64,000 bases of DNA from Nocardioides glacieisoli (GCF_004137245.1 NZ_SDWS01000001.1:434001-498000), one strand, 5' to 3'. Shown: positions 25,619 through 33,573, counted from the first letter of the stretch. The notes: generated by a model not told the origin, from the letters alone. A program made the numbers and translations.

Positions 25619-26821
25619 GTGACGGCCGACCCGATCGTCACGCCCCTGCTCCACGTCGACATGGACGCCTTCTACGCCTCCGTCGCGCTGCGCGAGCGGC
25701 CCGACCTGGTCGACCAGCCGGTGGTGGTCGGCGGCAGCGGGCGAGGCGTGGTGCTCGCCGCCAACTACGTCGCCCGGCGCTACGGCGTGCGCTCCGCACT
25801 GCCCATGACGCGCGTACGCCGCCTGTGCCCGCACGTGGTCGTGATCGAGCCCGACTACGCCACCTTCACGACCGTCTCGGCGTCGGTGATGGAGACCTTT
25901 CGCGAGGTCACCCCGCTCGTGGAGGCGATCTCGCTCGACGAGGCGTTCCTCGACGTCCGCGGCTCCACCCGTCGCCTCGGGACTCCCGGCGAGATCGCGG
26001 AGCAACTGCGCTCCACCATCCACGACGAGCAGGGCATCACCTGCTCGGTCGGGGTCGCTGCGTCGGTGTCGGTGGCCAAGCTGGCGAGCCGCAGGGCCAA
26101 GCCCGACGGCGTGATCGTCGTGCCACCGGCCCGGGTGACGTCGTTCCTCCACCCGCTCGACGTCGGCGAGCTCTACGGCGTGGGGGAGAAGACCCAGGCG
26201 CTGCTCCACCGGTTCGGCCTGGTCACCGTCGGCGACGTCGCGCACACCCCGCTCCGCACCCTGCAGCGCGCGGTCGGCGTACACCTCGGGCGCGAGCTGC
26301 ACCACCTCGCGTGGGGCACCGACCGCAGCGAGCTCACCCCGCGTGCCGGGCCCTACGAGCCGGAGCGGTCGATGGGGGCCGACGAGACCTTCGCGCGCGA
26401 CACCGACGATCGCGAGGTGATCGTGCGTGAGCTGCTGCGCCTCTCGGCCCGGGTGGCCGGGCGGATGCGCGCGGCCGACGTCGCCGGTCGCACGATCACC
26501 CTCAAGGTCCGATTCGCCGACTTCACCACGATCACCCGGTCACGGACCCAGCCCGAGGCCACCGACGTCACCGTGGAGATCCATCGCGCGGTCACGCGGC
26601 TCTACGACGCGCTCGGGCTCCAGCGAGCGCGCCTGCGCCTGGTCGGCGTACGCGTGGAAGGGCTGGTGCCACGCACCACCGTGCACCGCCAGCTGGTGCT
26701 CGGCGAGCCCGACCACGGCTGGTCCGACGCCGATCGCGCGGTCGACCGGGCGACTCGTCGGTTCGGCTCGTCGGCCGTGCGACCGGCGAGCCTGGTGGGG
26801 GTCCGGGCACGCAACGGGTGA
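25619..26821 (+). CDS. dinB: DNA polymerase IV (Y family)
   Basis: Translesion polymerase, 400 aa. Catalytic acidic residues are in LLHVDMDAFYASV (near residue 13) and AISLDEAFLDV (near 105); the thumb HhH region GVGEKTQALLHRFGLVTVGD and the little-finger domain follow. A possible clamp-binding motif is QLVLGE near residue 359. It is a full-length DinB, not the catalytically reduced ImuB, and no imuA is seen, so the local set differs from the classical imuA-imuB-dnaE2 cassette. No LexA box stands directly before it. GTG start. Confidence 0.93.
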   Translation: MTADPIVTPLLHVDMDAFYASVALRERPDLVDQPVVVGGSGRGVVLAANYVARRYGVRSALPMTRVRRLCPHVVVIEPDYATFTTVSASVMETFREVTPLVEAISLDEAFLDVRGSTRRLGTPGEIAEQLRSTIHDEQGITCSVGVAASVSVAKLASRRAKPDGVIVVPPARVTSFLHPLDVGELYGVGEKTQALLHRFGLVTVGDVAHTPLRTLQRAVGVHLGRELHHLAWGTDRSELTPRAGPYEPERSMGADETFARDTDDREVIVRELLRLSARVAGRMRAADVAGRTITLKVRFADFTTITRSRTQPEATDVTVEIHRAVTRLYDALGLQRARLRLVGVRVEGLVPRTTVHRQLVLGEPDHGWSDADRAVDRATRRFGSSAVRPASLVGVRARNG

Positions 26822-26906
26822 GCCGCGAACGGCCCGGACGGAAGATGCGACCCCTGCATCGGGGTGAATTTCGACAGGACGCCTACCGTGTGTCCCATCA
26901 CGTGCC

Positions 26907-26912
26907 TAGACT
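26907..26912 (+). promoter_or_regulatory. Probable -10 box for the DUF3040 gene
   Basis: TAGACT, with predicted start about 20 nt before the GTG at 26938 and a strong GAGGAGGA ribosome-binding site in between. This is not a leaderless arrangement. Confidence 0.45.
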
Positions 26913-26937
26913 TGGCCGCGAGAGGTGAGGAGGAACA

Positions 26938-27375
26938 GTGGAGCTCTCCGAGGAAGAACTGCGAATGCTCGAGCAGATGGAGCGCGCCCTCGTCGAGGAG
27001 GATCCCAAGCTCGCCTCCACGCTTCGCGGCACGTCGTTCCAGCGAGCAGCGCGCCGACGGATGATCGTCGGCGGTGTCGTCCTCGTCGCGGGCATCGGCC
27101 TCCTCATCGCTGCGGTGCTCTTCGAGCTCAGCGCGATCGTCCAGACGATCGTCGGCGTCCTCGGCTTTGTCGTGATGCTCGGCGGCGCGATCCTCGCTCT
27201 CACGTCGGCCCGCAACCCCGGCGTCTCGGCTCCCAAGGTCCGCGCCTCCGGCCGCACCGGCTTCGGCGTCGTCGACGGTGGTCGCCAGCACCGCCCGTCG
27301 CGCCAGCGCTCCGGCACTCCGTTCATGGAGCGCATGGAGGAGCGGTGGCGTCGCCGCCGCGAGCGCGGCTTCTGA
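26938..27375 (+). CDS. DUF3040 membrane protein
   Basis: 145 aa. The N-terminal LSEEELRMLEQMERALVEEDPKLA is the DUF3040 signature, followed by two adjacent membrane helices (residues ~41-62 and ~68-90) and a basic cytoplasmic tail rich in Arg. The family is actinobacterial, and members commonly lie near dinB and mraZ as here. Function is unknown. Strong SD (GAGGAGGA) supports the GTG start. It converges on the transglutaminase gene across the 32-bp tandem repeat. Confidence 0.85.
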   Translation: MELSEEELRMLEQMERALVEEDPKLASTLRGTSFQRAARRRMIVGGVVLVAGIGLLIAAVLFELSAIVQTIVGVLGFVVMLGGAILALTSARNPGVSAPKVRASGRTGFGVVDGGRQHRPSRQRSGTPFMERMEERWRRRRERGF

Positions 27376-27400
27376 CCTCCCGCCCTCACACATCCTCTGG

Positions 27401-27624
27401 CCTGAAGCGTGTGCGCGCTGAGAAGGTGCCGAGTGGGCGCGTGTGTACGCGTGGGAGTTGCTGAGTCGGCGCATGTGTACGCGTGGGAATTGCTGAGTGG
27501 GCGCGTGTGTGCGCGGACAAGGTGCTGAGTCGGCGCGTGCGTACGAGATCGACCCGCACGTGCGCGTACAGATGTGCCGGGTCGGCGGAGTTGGTGCGCA
27601 CAGATGCGCCGGGTCGGCCGTGCC
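27401..27624. repeat. 32-bp tandem repeat (minisatellite) between convergent genes
   Basis: Units start at 27433, 27465, 27497 and 27529 with exact 32-bp spacing; consensus begins GTSGGCGCGTGTGTACGCG. A degenerate unit precedes them. Two further units at 27561 and 27593 keep the 32-bp phase but share another core (ACAGATGYGCCGGGTCGGC). It is not a CRISPR, because units abut without spacers. Confidence 0.8.
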
Positions 27625-27645
27625 AGCGCGTGCAGAAGCGACAGG

Positions 27646-30030
27646 TCAGCCGACGAGCTCGTCGACCGTCCGGGTGGCCTCGGTGTCGACGGGCGTGTCG
27701 GTCTGGGACCGGGTCGAGCGGGATGCCCGCGGGCGCCAGGACGTACGCCGTCCCACGACGGAGGCAGGCCACCACTGGGCCCGGCGCGCCTCGCGCGGCG
27801 TGACGCCGGCAGCCAGCGCCTGCTCGACGAGGTCGGCGTCGCCGGCGAAGCGCTCGGCGGTGAAGCGCTCCGGGTGGCGGGAGTAGCGGCTGTGCTCGAG
27901 GGCGCCGACGAGGCGGTCGAGCGCGTGTGCGGCCTCGGGCGCCTGCTCACGACCGCGACGCGGCCGGTCGGGGCGTTCGGCGCCGGCCACGGGAGCCGCC
28001 AGCAGGCGGCCGACCCACTCCCCGGCACGTCGCGGTGACCGACCGACCGGCCAGGCGTGGCCGAGGTCGGCGGCCACGTCACGCAGCTCGACCCACAGGT
28101 CCTCGATGTCGCCCGCCATCCGGCTCCGGCGTCGCGACGCACGGAACAGTCGGGGGGTGAGCAGAAGCAGCGCCACGACGGCCAGACCGAGGATCCCGGC
28201 GAGGATCGGCACCCATGGGACCGACGAGGTGTCCTCGTCGGCCGAGCCGGCCTCGGCACTCGGGCTCTCGCCGCGCTCCGGCAGCAGCTCGGTGGACCGG
28301 CTCGCGCTCGGCGAGGGCTCCTCGGTGACCGGGGCGAACTCGGCGTCGGTGTAACCAGGGACCTCGGCTGCCCGGGCCGCCGGGGTGGGCTCGAAGCGCA
28401 CCCAGCCGGAGCCGGGGAAGTAGAGCTCGGGCCACGCGTGCAGGTCGTGTGCGGAGAAGACCCACGCACCGGTGGGCGACTTCTCCGGCTCCAGGAAGCC
28501 GACCGCGACCCGGCTCGGCATCCCCAGGACTCGCGCCATGATCGCCATCGTGGCGGCGAACTGCTCGCAGTAGCCCACACGTTCCTCGAGGAAGGCCAGC
28601 AGGTCGGCACCGCCGCTCCCGGCCGAGTCGACCTGGGCCAGGTCGTAGCGGAAACCGCCGTCCTCGCGGAACCACTGCTGCAGCAGCTGTGCCTTCTGGA
28701 ACCGGGTCGGCGCCTCGGCGGTGACGCTCGCGGCGAGCCGCCGGATCTCGTTGTTGAGGCCGGGCGGGATGTCGGTGAAGATGCCCGCCACCGAACCCGC
28801 ACCGGACACCGCGTTGTTCATCGACTCGGCGTCGTAGGTCAGCTCGACGCCGGTGAAGTCGTAGGTCATGTTCGCGGTCGAGACGTCGTCGTTGGCCGCG
28901 ATGAAGTCGCGCGTGGTGACGTCGTAGCGCCAGTCGGTGCCGGCCGCGATCGTCGTGGTCTGCGCCGTTGTGGGCAGCCACGTCGAGCTGAAGTCCTCGC
29001 CGATGCGGACGCCGTAGGTGAACTCGCGACGCCTGACGCTGGTCGCCACCCCGTCGAGGGGAGGGAGCTCGCCGGTCGCGCTCTGGGTGTCGGGGATGTC
29101 GCGGTCACCAGGCGTCCACTGCGAGCCGTTGAAGCGGGCCAGCACCGAGAGGCGGAAGTACGACGGCTTGGGCCCCGACGTGGTGACCTCCATCAGCGGG
29201 ATGTCCTCACCGCGGCTCAGGTCGCGGCGCAGGTCGACCATCGGGTCCTTGACCTCGACCTCGCGGGTGCCGGGTCCGTTGCCCTCGAAGACGCTCATGC
29301 TCATCGTGGGTACCGCGACGGGGACCACGACGGCCAGCGCGATCGACCCGGCACCGAGGGCGAGGGCGGTGTTGCCGATCGCCCCGGTGCGCACCGAGAA
29401 GGAGCCCTTGTCGCCGTCGGGGGCACGGCCCCAGCTGGTGACGTGGTCGCTGTGCTGCAGGAAGACGAGGGTGAGGAAGAGCCCGGCGACGACCGAGAAG
29501 AGCCACCACGACACGGCCTCGCCGGTCACCGCGACCGGGAGGGTGTACGCCGCCAGCAGGGCGAGGCCGGCCACGGGTGCGCGTCGCAGGGTGCAGGCGA
29601 TGACGTCGACGGCGATGACGACGAGTGTCCCGCCGATGAGCAGCAGCGGGTGCACTGGGGGCACGCCGGCCTGCACGGGGGCGGCGTAGTTGCGCGAGCT
29701 CTCGAGGGCGGCGTCGAGCGCGGCCATGAACGCGTCGACGTTGCCCGGTGTGGGGAAGGGCGAACCGGTCGTGGTGCCGAGGACCAGGAGCCCACCCAGC
29801 ACCACCTGTCCGGCGACGATCGCGGCCGGGTGGATCCGGCTCCAGCGCGCGAGCGCGCCGCCACCGGCGACGACGATCCCGATGAAGAGCAGTGGGAAGC
29901 CGACCTCGGCGAAGTTGGCGGTCAGCACGCGCCACGACAGCACCGTGACCCACGCGGCGAGCAGGGCGATGCCGGCGACCCGCAGCTGCTGGGGGAGGCT
30001 GCTCCAGGATCCCCGGACCGACGTCTTCAT
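27646..30030 (-). CDS. Membrane protein with DUF3488 and transglutaminase-like domains
   Basis: 794 aa. Six or so N-terminal membrane helices (residues ~15-235) form the DUF3488 part. A large extracytoplasmic region holds the transglutaminase core with Cys in ERVGYCEQFAATMAIMARVLG and His in SAHDLHAWPELYFPGSGWVRFEPT, the expected Cys-His-acid triad. A further membrane helix (VPILAGILGLAVVALLLL) and a cytoplasmic DUF4129-like tail end the protein. Its ATG overlaps the DUF58 stop by 4 bp (ATGA). The moxR-DUF58-transglutaminase trio is common in Actinobacteria; a role in surface protein or wall processing is inferred. Confidence 0.9.
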   Translation of the reverse strand: MKTSVRGSWSSLPQQLRVAGIALLAAWVTVLSWRVLTANFAEVGFPLLFIGIVVAGGGALARWSRIHPAAIVAGQVVLGGLLVLGTTTGSPFPTPGNVDAFMAALDAALESSRNYAAPVQAGVPPVHPLLLIGGTLVVIAVDVIACTLRRAPVAGLALLAAYTLPVAVTGEAVSWWLFSVVAGLFLTLVFLQHSDHVTSWGRAPDGDKGSFSVRTGAIGNTALALGAGSIALAVVVPVAVPTMSMSVFEGNGPGTREVEVKDPMVDLRRDLSRGEDIPLMEVTTSGPKPSYFRLSVLARFNGSQWTPGDRDIPDTQSATGELPPLDGVATSVRRREFTYGVRIGEDFSSTWLPTTAQTTTIAAGTDWRYDVTTRDFIAANDDVSTANMTYDFTGVELTYDAESMNNAVSGAGSVAGIFTDIPPGLNNEIRRLAASVTAEAPTRFQKAQLLQQWFREDGGFRYDLAQVDSAGSGGADLLAFLEERVGYCEQFAATMAIMARVLGMPSRVAVGFLEPEKSPTGAWVFSAHDLHAWPELYFPGSGWVRFEPTPAARAAEVPGYTDAEFAPVTEEPSPSASRSTELLPERGESPSAEAGSADEDTSSVPWVPILAGILGLAVVALLLLTPRLFRASRRRSRMAGDIEDLWVELRDVAADLGHAWPVGRSPRRAGEWVGRLLAAPVAGAERPDRPRRGREQAPEAAHALDRLVGALEHSRYSRHPERFTAERFAGDADLVEQALAAGVTPREARRAQWWPASVVGRRTSWRPRASRSTRSQTDTPVDTEATRTVDELVG

Positions 30031-31295
30031 CGCGCTGCTCCTGCCGAGGCGGTGGCCCGGCTCTGCATCAGGCCGAGCTCCTGCCACGCGGTGTCGAGGC
30101 GGTCACGGGGACCGACGGTGATCGAGCGCCAGCCCGTCGAGGTGAGGTGCGCGGCCGAGCCGATGCCCGGCTGCACCGGCAGGTGCGGTGCCCACGCGTC
30201 GACGTCGAGGGTGATCGCCAGGCTCGACGACGCATGGTGCTGGAGACGCCGCAGGAAGGGCAGGTCGTGCTCGGCGAGGCCGCCGAAGACACCGACGACG
30301 AGGCCGCCGTGGCCCGGCTCGGCCAGCCACTGGGTGTCGGGTGCGGGGGCGTGGTCGAGCTGCACGACGGCGAGCGCCTCGAGCAGGGGGACGGTGCTGG
30401 CCTGCGCGGCGTGGGAGTGCCACTGCGTCTCGCGGCTGTCGCCCGAGGCGGTGACCAGTCGCACGGTGTAGCCGAGGTGGGTGAGGTGGACGGCGATGGA
30501 CGCGGCCGCGGACACCGCCCCCTCGAGCGAGCTCGCGGCGCCCTGGCCGCGGTGGCAGGCGCCGCGGTTGTCGAGGAAGACGGTCGCCCGCGACTGCCAG
30601 GGCTGCTCCTCGCGACGCACCATCAGCTCGCCGACGCGCGCGGAGCTGCGCCAGTGGACGCGGCGCAGGTCGTCGCCGCGGCGGTAATCGCGGACCGTCA
30701 CGTCCTCCGCGCTGCCGGTCGCGAAGGCGCGCGGCCGGTTGTCGCCCGACCCGGTCCAGGCGCCACCGAGGGGGATCGTGGGCAGGGCGATGGTGCGTGG
30801 CGTGACCGTGAGGCGGGTCGTCGCGTGGAAGGTGCGACCCAGCTCGACGAGCCCGAAGGGGTCGGTCACGCGCACCGACATCGGCCCGATGTCGAACTGG
30901 CCACGCAGCTCCGAGCGGACGGCGTACGTCGCATGGCGGCGCCAGCCGTGGCCGAGTCCCTCGAGCACGAAGCGCGGTCGGGTGCCCAGGACGTAGGGGA
31001 GACGCTCCTCGAGCAGCAGCACGCCGGTCGGCGTGCGCGACTCGTTGGAGACGGTCAGCTCGACCGTGGCGGGCTGGCCTGCCGCGACCAGCTGCGGGGA
31101 GACCGTACGCACGAGAGCGAGGCGGTAGCGCGAGCGACCGACCCACCACGCGGTGAGGAGCGGGAGGGCGGCGACGAGCACGCCGATCCGGACCACCGAC
31201 GAGTGACCGACGATGATGGCCGCGACCATCGTCGTGATGCCGGCGGCGAGGAACGCCCGTCCGCGGACGGTCAGTGCACCGAGGGCTTCACGCAC
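30027..31295 (-). CDS. DUF58 domain protein
   Basis: 422 aa. Two N-terminal membrane helices (residues ~12-50) precede an extended region and the DUF58 signature, seen as DVTVRDYRRGDDLRRVHWRSSAR near residue 205 followed by a von Willebrand A-like beta-alpha segment (ATVFLDNRG). DUF58 proteins work with MoxR AAA+ ATPases as chaperone or assembly pairs. The gene overlaps moxR by 8 bp and the transglutaminase gene by 4 bp, so the three are one coupled operon. GTG start. Confidence 0.88.
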   Translation of the reverse strand: MREALGALTVRGRAFLAAGITTMVAAIIVGHSSVVRIGVLVAALPLLTAWWVGRSRYRLALVRTVSPQLVAAGQPATVELTVSNESRTPTGVLLLEERLPYVLGTRPRFVLEGLGHGWRRHATYAVRSELRGQFDIGPMSVRVTDPFGLVELGRTFHATTRLTVTPRTIALPTIPLGGAWTGSGDNRPRAFATGSAEDVTVRDYRRGDDLRRVHWRSSARVGELMVRREEQPWQSRATVFLDNRGACHRGQGAASSLEGAVSAAASIAVHLTHLGYTVRLVTASGDSRETQWHSHAAQASTVPLLEALAVVQLDHAPAPDTQWLAEPGHGGLVVGVFGGLAEHDLPFLRRLQHHASSSLAITLDVDAWAPHLPVQPGIGSAAHLTSTGWRSITVGPRDRLDTAWQELGLMQSRATASAGAAR

Positions 31296-32268
31296 GGCTT
31301 GCGTCGGGGACCGGCACCGACTCCACGATCCCGGTGAGGATGGCGGAGGTGGTGCGCCCGCTCATGGTGGCCTCGACATTGGGCAGCAGCCGGTGCGCGA
31401 GCACCGGCGAGGTGATGCCGTGGATGTCGTCGGGAAGGACGTAGTCGCGACCCTGGGTCGCGGCGACGGCCTTGGCGGCCCGCACCAGGTGGAGCGTCGC
31501 GCGGGGCGAGGCGCCGAGGTGGAGGTCGTTGCTCTGGCGGGTGGCGGTGGTCAGCGCCACGGCGTAGCGGTGCACGGCCGAGGACACGTGCACCCGGCCG
31601 ACGATCTCGATGACCTTGCGGATCTCACCGGCGTCGGTGACGGGCTCGAGGTCGTCGAGGGGGTTGTGCGCGGTGTGGCCCTCGAGCATCGCGATCTCGG
31701 CGGCCTCGACCGGGTAGCCGACCGACACGCGCGCCATGAAGCGGTCGCGCTGGGCCTCGGGGAGGGCGTAGGTCCCCTCCATCTCGATCGGGTTCTGGGT
31801 CGCGATCACCATGAACGGCTTCTCGAGCATGTAGGTCGCGTTGTCGACGGAGACCTGGCGCTCCTCCATCGCCTCGAGCAGAGCGGACTGGGTCTTGGGG
31901 GAGGCGCGGTTGATCTCGTCGCCGACCACGATGTTGGCGAAGACGCCGCCCGGGCGGAACTCGAACTGGCGGGTGTCCTGGTTGAAGATCGACACACCGG
32001 TGACGTCGGACGGCAGCAGGTCGGGCGTGAACTGGATGCGCGCGACGGTGCAGTCGATGCTGCGGGCGAGCGCCTTGCTGAGCTGCGTCTTCCCGACGCC
32101 GGGCACGTCCTCGATGAGGAGGTGGCCCTCGGCCAGCAGGACGACGAGCGCTGCGTTGACGACGTCCGGCTTGCCGGAGATCACCCGCTCGATGTTCTGG
32201 CGCACGGCCCCGGTCACCCGGTGCACGGTGTCCAGGTCCGGTGCCTGCCCAGCAAACCCAGTCGTCAC
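31288..32268 (-). CDS. MoxR-family AAA+ ATPase
   Basis: 326 aa cytosolic ATPase. Walker A is EDVPGVGKTQLSKALA, Walker B VVGDEINRASPKTQSALLEAM, sensor 1 IATQNPIEMEGTYALPEAQ, with the arginine-finger region DRFMARVSVGYP. MoxR proteins remodel or insert cofactors into partner proteins, usually a vWA/DUF58 protein encoded next door, as here. The GTG at 32268 is the most likely start since family similarity begins there; in-frame residues upstream are non-conserved. GTGG boxes facing this gene (32398-32436) suggest shared control with mraZ. Confidence 0.9.
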   Translation of the reverse strand: MTTGFAGQAPDLDTVHRVTGAVRQNIERVISGKPDVVNAALVVLLAEGHLLIEDVPGVGKTQLSKALARSIDCTVARIQFTPDLLPSDVTGVSIFNQDTRQFEFRPGGVFANIVVGDEINRASPKTQSALLEAMEERQVSVDNATYMLEKPFMVIATQNPIEMEGTYALPEAQRDRFMARVSVGYPVEAAEIAMLEGHTAHNPLDDLEPVTDAGEIRKVIEIVGRVHVSSAVHRYAVALTTATRQSNDLHLGASPRATLHLVRAAKAVAATQGRDYVLPDDIHGITSPVLAHRLLPNVEATMSGRTTSAILTGIVESVPVPDASRA

Positions 32269-32322
32269 GTCTTCGCCATCCCCTCGTCGCCCTCGCCGCA
32301 CAGGATCCCCCGCGGTCCCCAC

Positions 32323-32346
32323 GGTATGTGGTGCGCGCAACATACC
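32323..32346. promoter_or_regulatory. Inverted repeat, possible operator between moxR and mraZ
   Basis: GGTATGT and ACATACC form perfect 7-bp arms separated by 10 bp. The centre-to-centre distance suits a dimeric regulator. It lies in the 398-bp divergent region, 55 bp from the moxR start. Confidence 0.45.
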
Positions 32347-32397
32347 CGTCCTGCACGGCTGGTCGATGGCCTCGGTCTGGACCGTTATCGGACTGCG

Positions 32398-32436
32398 CCC
32401 CACTTTCCACCACCACCGGTGCCCACCTTTCCCCAC
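32398..32436 (-). promoter_or_regulatory. Minus-strand GTGG boxes facing moxR (possible MraZ sites)
   Basis: Read on the minus strand, GTGGG at 32436, GTGGG at 32426 and GTGGT at 32416 recur every 10 bp, with a further GTGGGG at 32403 out of phase. They resemble the boxes over the mraZ promoter. Confidence 0.45.
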
Positions 32437-32584
32437 TGACGCTCCACCCCGGGCCCGGCGAACCCGCGGTGAGCGTGAACCGGGCCCGATCCACGCTCAG
32501 CGGCTGCGCCGGCCGCTCGGGGAGCGCGGCGCCGCCCACTGGCCCGTAGCCCCGAAATTCACGCGTGAAAGATGCGCGTTTCGG

Positions 32585-32612
32585 TTGACGGTGGAGGGAA
32601 GTGGAGTAATGT
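32585..32612 (+). promoter_or_regulatory. mraZ promoter
   Basis: TTGACG (32585-32590) and TAATGT (32607-32612) with a 16-bp spacer, about 55 bp before the mraZ ATG. The GTGG boxes lie inside and just after it. This is the probable main promoter of the dcw cluster. Confidence 0.65.
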
Positions 32613-32625
32613 GGTGCGAAGTGGG
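32591..32625 (+). promoter_or_regulatory. Four phased MraZ boxes
   Basis: GTGGA, GTGGA, GTGGT and GTGGG start at 32591, 32601, 32611 and 32621, exactly 10 bp apart, one helical turn. MraZ homologues bind direct TGGG-type repeats separated by 5 nt, so this is the expected autoregulatory operator, overlapping the promoter spacer and start. Confidence 0.8.
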
Positions 32626-32666
32626 GGACAGGGTCGATCTGCCCGCCGAGCAAGGGGAGGTGCCGG

Positions 32667-33095
32667 ATGTTCTTCGGCACCTACACGCCCAAGCTCGACG
32701 AGAAGGGCCGCCTCTTCCTCCCCGCCAAGTTCAGGGACGAGCTGACGGAGGGACTCGTGGTGACCAGGGGGCAGGAGCGCTGCCTCACTGTCTGGTCGCT
32801 GGAGGACTTCGGGAAGCTCACCGACCGGCTCCGGGAGGCGCCGGTCACGCAGAAGAGCACCCGCGACTACGTCCGCATGCTGTTCGCCGCCGCCAGCCAG
32901 GAGGTGCCGGACAAGCAGGGACGGATCAACATCCCGGCACCGCTGCGGGAGTACGCCTCGCTCCGCAAGGAGTGCGTCGTCATCGGCTCCATGAACCGCA
33001 TCGAGATCTGGGACCCCACCTCGTGGGCGAGCTACTCGGAGGAGCAGGAGCAGAAGTTCTCCGAGCTCAGCGACGAGGTCTTCCCCGGCATCTGA
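32667..33095 (+). CDS. mraZ: Transcriptional regulator MraZ
   Basis: 142 aa AbrB-like DNA-binding protein that represses the dcw operon in studied bacteria. Two tandem MraZ repeats are visible: GTYTPKLDEKGRLFLPAKFR at residues ~4-23 and QEVPDKQGRINIPAPLREYA near residue 78, each with the DxKGR/DxQGR loop. Subunits form rings that touch several phased boxes at once, consistent with the four boxes upstream. GGGGAGG lies 7 nt before the ATG. The next gene is 300 bp away across a structured non-coding region. Confidence 0.96.
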   Translation: MFFGTYTPKLDEKGRLFLPAKFRDELTEGLVVTRGQERCLTVWSLEDFGKLTDRLREAPVTQKSTRDYVRMLFAAASQEVPDKQGRINIPAPLREYASLRKECVVIGSMNRIEIWDPTSWASYSEEQEQKFSELSDEVFPGI

Positions 33096-33170
33096 TCCAC
33101 CAGCACCACCCCGCACCACTCAGCACCACCGAGCACCTGACAACAGCACAGCTGACATCGCGACCCGTAT

Positions 33171-33297
33171 CACCAGGTCTCGAGCCCGCTCCTCGCGCGG
33201 CCATCTGGGGCACTTCCCCGGCACCAGAGGGCCTCCCCAAGCGCAGGGAGCGGGCAGGGACCTGGTGCGGCGGCTCGCCCCGTGCCACACGGCGGGG
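33171..33297 (+). ncRNA. Structured RNA upstream of rsmH, mraW RNA motif candidate
   Basis: Nested helices: P1 33171-33179 with 33259-33267 (9 bp perfect), P2 33185-33192 with 33247-33254 (8 bp perfect), then GCGC 33195-33198 with 33241-33244, GGCC 33199-33202 with 33230-33233, and TCTGG 33204-33208 with CCAGA 33224-33228. A second hairpin follows at 33278-33295 (CCGT/ACGG core). No gene fits here. The mraW RNA motif is a known actinobacterial cis-element in 5' regions of mraW (rsmH); position and architecture agree, but identity needs a covariance-model search. Confidence 0.6.
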
Positions 33298-33395
33298 AGT
33301 GTCAGCCGCACCGCCAGCTCTGCACCGACGGATCAGCACCACCCAGCACGAGCCAGCAGCACCAGCCGCAGCACGCAACAAGTGGGGTCGAGACC

Positions 33396-33569
33396 ATGAG
33401 CACCACCCAGCCCTTGGGACGCACCGCAGTGGCCACGCCGCTGCGGGTGCGCGACCAGGCGCGCGAGGCGGCCACCCTCATCGCCTTCTCCGCCGCCACC
33501 GCGTCGGCGCTGGCGCTGGCCCTGCTCCTGCTGACGCACCTGGGATCACTTGGTTCGAGCGGGGTCTGA
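33396..33569 (+). CDS. Small single-helix membrane protein between mraZ and rsmH
   Basis: 57 aa: a short polar N-terminus with several Arg, one membrane helix ([20 protein letters not shown], near residues 27-46) and a Gly/Ser-rich end. I do not recognise a family. The position, 4 bp before rsmH and after the RNA element, and intact reading suggest a real small dcw gene. Small bitopic proteins in this spot could be divisome accessories, which is speculation. The ATG has only a weak GTGGGGTCG upstream. Confidence 0.6.
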   Translation: MSTTQPLGRTAVATPLRVRDQAREAATLIAFSAATASALALALLLLTHLGSLGSSGV

Positions 33570-33573
33570 CCCG

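Noticed and set aside
25619..26821. ImuB rather than DNA polymerase IV
   Set aside because: The catalytic acidic residues (DMDAFYAS and SLDEAFLD) are intact, whereas ImuB lacks them.
27401..27624. CRISPR array
   Set aside because: The 32-bp period comes from abutting units with no unique spacers, and there are no cas genes nearby.
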